This document shows positions 5,592 to 8,836 of a stretch of 8,836 bases of DNA, one piece after another. The translations under genes were made by a program, and so were the position numbers. Source of the stretch: Clostridia bacterium. Lineage in GTDB: Bacteria > Bacillota_A > Clostridia > Christensenellales > Aristaeellaceae. The stretch covers positions 1 to 8,836 of the forward strand of contig JAFUPO010000108.1 of NCBI GenBank assembly GCA_017481185.1, in the 5' to 3' direction. The notes beneath the pieces are model-generated. The model saw nothing but the letters and a program-made list of their open reading frames with translations. It was not told the DNA's origin and searched no databases. Every line of letters begins with the position of its first letter. Position 1 is the stretch's first letter.

Positions 5592-7697
5592 TTACTTTGT
5601 CTTGATTGTATACATACCGCTTAGCGCCTGAGGCCAATGCACCGTCCAGTCCTCCACGGGAGCAATGGAAGCGTCCCGATGAATGGCTACCTCGGCAAAG
5701 TAGCGCAAACCCTCAGAATCTTTATGCACGTAAGGCGTATGGCGCACATCTACAAGGAATACATCCGCCCGCTTAGCATTGAGCGCCCGTATCATGGCCT
5801 CTTGCAAAGAGCCTACTTCGTTCGTCAAGCCCTTTGCAGGCTTCGCCACAATTTGGGTCACAGCATCACCTGGCTCGTATCGCCAGTTATCCCACTGATA
5901 ACCCAGGTTGCGGATGCGCTGCATCCAATGGCTTTTTTCAAATATCGTTTGTTTGTATTCCTCTTCAAGGGTCTCACGGGCCTTGTCATTTTCCGCAAGC
6001 GCCAACTGCTCGTCAGCATAGGCAGCCGCTTCATGGGCCAGCTGCTTATTCACATCCAGCCGAACCTCCAAAGAGGGCAGAATGTCAGTCACATTCACTT
6101 CAAGGCCGTCTATTCTCATGAACACTTGTACCCGGTAAGCCTTCCCCTCCAGGATTTGCGCTGCAAGCTCCTTATATTCGGTGAGGGTCAGGTGGCCGCT
6201 GGCCAAATAATCTCTGAACCACCGCGCTTCTAATGATTCAGAAATCAGCACCAGCTCCGTCATATCCTGCTGCTTGACCCAATAATAGGGATCCTTACCA
6301 AGCATCGCCTTCTCAAGCTCACTTTGCAGGATGGGCGTAATGCGCACCTCCAGCCGGGCGTTGGCAAACAGCTCCTTCTCCAAGATAGGCAGCACCAGCG
6401 TTTGAGGGTTTTGTTTAGGATTCTTTTTGATTAACTCCTCAAGAGTCGGCTTCTTTTCAGGGTCGTCCATCCAGCGCCACACCTGGGGAATGGCATCAAA
6501 ATCAAACTGGCTCACATCCAAATGATCAATGGATAGATCCGGATAAGCCTTGCGGGTCTGATGCTCCGCGTCAATCAAGTGAAACAGCTTCGCCATGTCG
6601 CCGGAGTAAAGGTCGGCAATGTCAAGCCAAATCCCCATATCCTCGTTTTCAAAAAGAATACTCTCCATGCCCGCTTCTTCGATCTCAAGCAAATGCCTGC
6701 CATGAAGGATCAAACTGCGCTGGCTAAAACGGGGTTCTCCATCCTGTGTAATGATCCTGTCAGGGGTTCCCTGCTCCTTATCCGCTTCGGCCACTATGTG
6801 CAGATAGTCAGGATTGGTTTCATGCCAGCTCGCAAGGGCTGTATCCTGCTCCTCCCGGGTCATCTGCGCGGTATCTAGCTGGGCCAGCAGCTCCTCATCA
6901 GTATAGATTTTTGCCGTTAGGTCGTAATCTTCAGGGGCGTAGTGCTTATCAAAAACGATAAACAGATCGCTATCACCGCCGCCGCCCTCCAAAACGTTCA
7001 TTAGCTCCTGGGGCATTTCGTTCAGCCCAATATCCAGCACATAAACAGTGGGCCCCTGCACCCGTATGGTCACTGTTTTGATAGACCCGTCAGGCATGGT
7101 GATCTCTGCTGTGTACAAACCGTTGACCCGCCAGAAGCGCACGCTGCCCTCCTGGTCGGTATAGTCAGCCTTGCCCTCCAGGTCAACTCGAATATTTTCT
7201 AGCGGAACGCCGTTTTGCAGCACCACAATATCCAGCGTATGATACTTTTGCAGCACTACCTTTACGATTTTGGTCGCCTCGGTAGCGGTAAAGGTGCCAT
7301 TCTCCGTTCGATAGCCGGACTTTTCCACCCGAAATCCGTACTCCGTGTTGCGGAAAAGGTAGGTGGAAAACAAGCCGTTTTCATCCGTCAGGCCATAAAA
7401 TTCCTCATGGCCGCCGTACTTTAGATAAATAGCGGCGTTTGCCAGGCGATTGTTCTCCTCATCCACTACGACAAAGGTAACATAGCTAGCGGTATCGGGG
7501 TCCACAAAGAGGAAAACGTCCGTGCCTACAGAGGCCTGCGTGGCTTCCTCTTCCTGGGCCTGATCCACCTCCTCTGACACGTCGAACGCTGACACATCCC
7601 CTGTGACCTGGTGGCGAATACTGTCCTCCTCTGCCAAAGCAGGCGAAAGGCTCAGCACCATTAAAAGTGCAAGCAGGGTTGCTATCCATTTTGTCAT
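5592..7697 (-). CDS. Secreted protein with two beta-sandwich repeats, unknown function
   Basis: A 701-residue protein I do not recognise as a named family. A signal peptide is clear: K3, hydrophobic core 5-18, probable cleavage after ALA (20-22) before EE. After an acidic linker (23-58) come two related beta-rich modules, about 72-149 and 153-224, each with a TDxxG turn (TDENG 104-108, TDQEG 180-184). They resemble carboxypeptidase-regulatory-like or SpaA/CnaB-like extracellular domains. A glycine run (238-241) separates them from a 460-residue remainder with no domain I can name, including a charged helical stretch at 551-590 that could coil. There is no LPxTG, lipobox or C-terminal membrane segment, and no cysteine at all, fitting an extracellular Gram-positive protein. 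The ATG follows AAGGAGGA (complement of 7708-7715). It is last of three operon genes, 30 nt after the second, whose products could anchor or bind it. Confidence 0.85.
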   Translation of the reverse strand: MTKWIATLLALLMVLSLSPALAEEDSIRHQVTGDVSAFDVSEEVDQAQEEEATQASVGTDVFLFVDPDTASYVTFVVVDEENNRLANAAIYLKYGGHEEFYGLTDENGLFSTYLFRNTEYGFRVEKSGYRTENGTFTATEATKIVKVVLQKYHTLDIVVLQNGVPLENIRVDLEGKADYTDQEGSVRFWRVNGLYTAEITMPDGSIKTVTIRVQGPTVYVLDIGLNEMPQELMNVLEGGGGDSDLFIVFDKHYAPEDYDLTAKIYTDEELLAQLDTAQMTREEQDTALASWHETNPDYLHIVAEADKEQGTPDRIITQDGEPRFSQRSLILHGRHLLEIEEAGMESILFENEDMGIWLDIADLYSGDMAKLFHLIDAEHQTRKAYPDLSIDHLDVSQFDFDAIPQVWRWMDDPEKKPTLEELIKKNPKQNPQTLVLPILEKELFANARLEVRITPILQSELEKAMLGKDPYYWVKQQDMTELVLISESLEARWFRDYLASGHLTLTEYKELAAQILEGKAYRVQVFMRIDGLEVNVTDILPSLEVRLDVNKQLAHEAAAYADEQLALAENDKARETLEEEYKQTIFEKSHWMQRIRNLGYQWDNWRYEPGDAVTQIVAKPAKGLTNEVGSLQEAMIRALNAKRADVFLVDVRHTPYVHKDSEGLRYFAEVAIHRDASIAPVEDWTVHWPQALSGMYTIKTK

Positions 7698-7727
7698 GTT
7701 CTATGTTTCCTCCTTACTCTCGCAAGG

Positions 7728-8180
7728 TTATTGGACGCTGAGCAAAAGGCTGCGACCTGCCTTGCCGATGCTTTCTCCCTGAGCTGTTGCCAGCTCAATG
7801 CGCATCAGGCAAGGGTACTGGCCTGTTGGAAGTTTCTCAGCCGTCTTCATGTTTTCCAGCCGATAGCCCGGATCAATCCAATTGGTTTGAGCAATCACGG
7901 TATTGGTTTGGGGCAGAATAATCTCCGCCCGGATGGCGTAGGGGCTTTTCTCGCCATTGGAGAGGCGAATGGCAATCTGCCCATTCCTCATCACGGCCTC
8001 AGGGGCGTAGGTCACATGGCTCATTCCTTGGGTAATGTTTTCCAGGTTGACCTCCTTCGGCAGCGCCGATGCTTCCTTTCGCTGGGGTGATTGGCCTTGC
8101 GTCATCACAATACCCGCAATCACGGCCAATAGCAAAATATCAGCTACCACCAAAAGAATCAGCCATTTTTTCTTATTCAT
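7728..8180 (-). CDS. Membrane-anchored protein with IDPGY domain (paralogue of upstream gene)
   Basis: A 150-residue protein of unknown function. The basic start MNKKK and hydrophobic residues 6-27 predict one membrane helix with the C-terminus outside. The rest (about 50-149) is a beta-rich extracellular domain. It aligns almost without gaps with the neighbouring 203-residue protein: NGQ (66-68) with NGK (94-96), IDPGY (102-106) with IDPGY (130-134), and GQY (120-122) with GEY (148-150), all at the same 28-residue offset. Its ATG overlaps the stop of the upstream gene by 4 nt (ATGA), and the ribosome site is weak (GAGG), pointing to translational coupling and matched amounts of the two paralogues. 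It contains one cysteine (C124). It lacks the Pro-rich tail of its paralogue. Confidence 0.85.
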   Translation of the reverse strand: MNKKKWLILLVVADILLLAVIAGIVMTQGQSPQRKEASALPKEVNLENITQGMSHVTYAPEAVMRNGQIAIRLSNGEKSPYAIRAEIILPQTNTVIAQTNWIDPGYRLENMKTAEKLPTGQYPCLMRIELATAQGESIGKAGRSLLLSVQ

Positions 8181-8788
8181 TGGGCTGCCTCAGCGGTTGG
8201 CTGCGGCGAGGGGCTGGGCGTAGGCGTGGGGATGGGCGTTGCGCCAACAGGCAGAATAATAATCTTTACCTGTGCTCCCACTGTGCCGACAATCTCCCCC
8301 GTATCCGGGTACAGGGCGGTAAATACCGCCGTTGCCGCATATTCGCCAGGTTCCAGGGGCTTATCGAACTCGGTCGCCTGTATATAATAGCCCGGATCAA
8401 TGAGATCTGTGGCATAAATCTCCTCGCCGGTTTCATCCAAAGTTAGGTTCACCTTCATAAGGTAGCGATTGTTTAAAGGATTTTCAATGCGAACCTCCGC
8501 CTTGCCGTTTTCATAGCCCACGATGGTGGAGGCAATAGAAATGCGAAACATACCTTCTTCTACGATACGGTTTAATTCCGCCTGGATCTCCTCGTCAGTC
8601 ATTACCTTAATGGAGCCCTTTAAAGCGGCTGCCTCACGCTGCCCACCCACCACGGGATTGGGCTTATTAGGAGTATAAATCAAAAAGTAATACAAAACGC
8701 CGCCCAGCAGCAGCACAAACAGCAAGACCAATACGATGATCGCAATGATCAGCCCGCGGCTATGATTTTTGCCTTCTCGTCTTGCCAT
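8177..8788 (-). CDS. Membrane-anchored protein with IDPGY domain and Pro-rich C-terminal tail
   Basis: A 203-residue protein of unknown function and the first gene of the envelope operon within the window. A basic N-terminus (RREGK, HSR) precedes one long membrane helix (13-37), so the bulk should lie outside the cell. A short linker leads to a helical stretch (64-78, TDEEIQAELNRIVEE) and a beta-rich domain (79-178) carrying IDPGY (130-134) and PGEY (147-150), shared with the next gene. The end is a low-complexity tail with alternating proline (TPIPTPTPSPSPQP, 184-197), like a wall-spanning or flexible segment, but here at the far C-terminus with no sorting signal. The ATG follows AAAGGAA (complement of about 8797-8803), and an in-frame stop (complement of 8792-8794) rules out a longer start. 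No cysteine. The remaining 33 bases to the window edge show no promoter, which may lie outside. Confidence 0.87.
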   Translation of the reverse strand: MARREGKNHSRGLIIAIIVLVLLFVLLLGGVLYYFLIYTPNKPNPVVGGQREAAALKGSIKVMTDEEIQAELNRIVEEGMFRISIASTIVGYENGKAEVRIENPLNNRYLMKVNLTLDETGEEIYATDLIDPGYYIQATEFDKPLEPGEYAATAVFTALYPDTGEIVGTVGAQVKIIILPVGATPIPTPTPSPSPQPTAEAAQ

Positions 8789-8836
8789 GGTTCAAGTTCC
8801 TTTCGGGAGTGTATTTGTGGGGAGCCCGGAGGGCGG

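Noticed and set aside
5637..6233. Plus-strand 198-residue ORF opposite the 701-residue secreted protein
   Set aside because: The minus-strand gene has a signal peptide, strong ribosome site, operon partners and domain structure; the plus frame has none of these.
8804..8836. Possible end of a further upstream minus-strand gene at the right edge
   Set aside because: One frame stays open and ends in TGA (complement of 8792-8794), but about 14 codons are too few to support a gene; the GCCC/GGGC repeat there is also too short to call a terminator.
1..8836. Search for CRISPR arrays, insertion sequences, phage or toxin-antitoxin genes
   Set aside because: No spaced direct repeats, transposase, integrase, or small toxin/antitoxin-like gene pair was found; the gene content reads as chromosomal core plus one unknown envelope operon.

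Overview
The window looks like chromosome from a Gram-positive, Firmicutes-type bacterium, probably a clostridial lineage of moderate to high GC. The pointers are a full T-box riboswitch, strong AAGGAGG-like ribosome binding sites, an Asp23/Gls24 gene followed by what appears to be the start of a DAK2-domain (YloV/FakA-like) gene, and secreted or membrane proteins with a TPTPSPSP-type tail. The genus cannot be named from this sequence alone.

Layout. Positions 1-406 (minus strand) hold the first codons of a probable DAK2-domain gene behind an asp23-family gene. Positions 407-920 have no protein gene. They carry divergent promoters and a complete tyrosine-type T-box leader (promoter TTGACA-16-TATAAT, specifier TAC at 717-719, T-box at 832-850, terminator at 858-893). 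The T-box controls a plus-strand operon at 921-3976: a PLP-dependent aminotransferase, tyrosyl-tRNA synthetase (tyrS), and a YigZ/IMPACT-family gene whose start overlaps the tyrS stop. This operon ends in a perfect 13-bp terminator at 3978-4007.

From 4021 to the right edge everything recognisable is on the minus strand. Reading in the direction of transcription, a three-gene envelope operon (8788 to 5592) comes first. It encodes two paralogous single-pass membrane proteins sharing an IDPGY-containing domain, then a 701-residue cysteine-free secreted protein with two beta-sandwich-like repeats. It ends in a strong hairpin at 5561-5584. Next comes tRNA-Leu(CAG) with its own promoter and terminator, then a GNAT acetyltransferase starting with GTG, and then an FMN nitroreductase with its own promoter. 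Between the nitroreductase and its apparent terminator at 4021-4046 there is a promoter-like sequence that could produce a short RNA of about 70 nt.

How the parts work together. Uncharged tRNA-Tyr should relieve termination in the T-box leader. That would raise tyrosyl-tRNA synthetase together with the aminotransferase, which links the latter to aromatic amino acid (tyrosine) metabolism. The envelope operon is the least explained part of the window: its gene order, 4-nt overlap and shared domain suggest three proteins acting together outside the membrane, but no function can be assigned from sequence.
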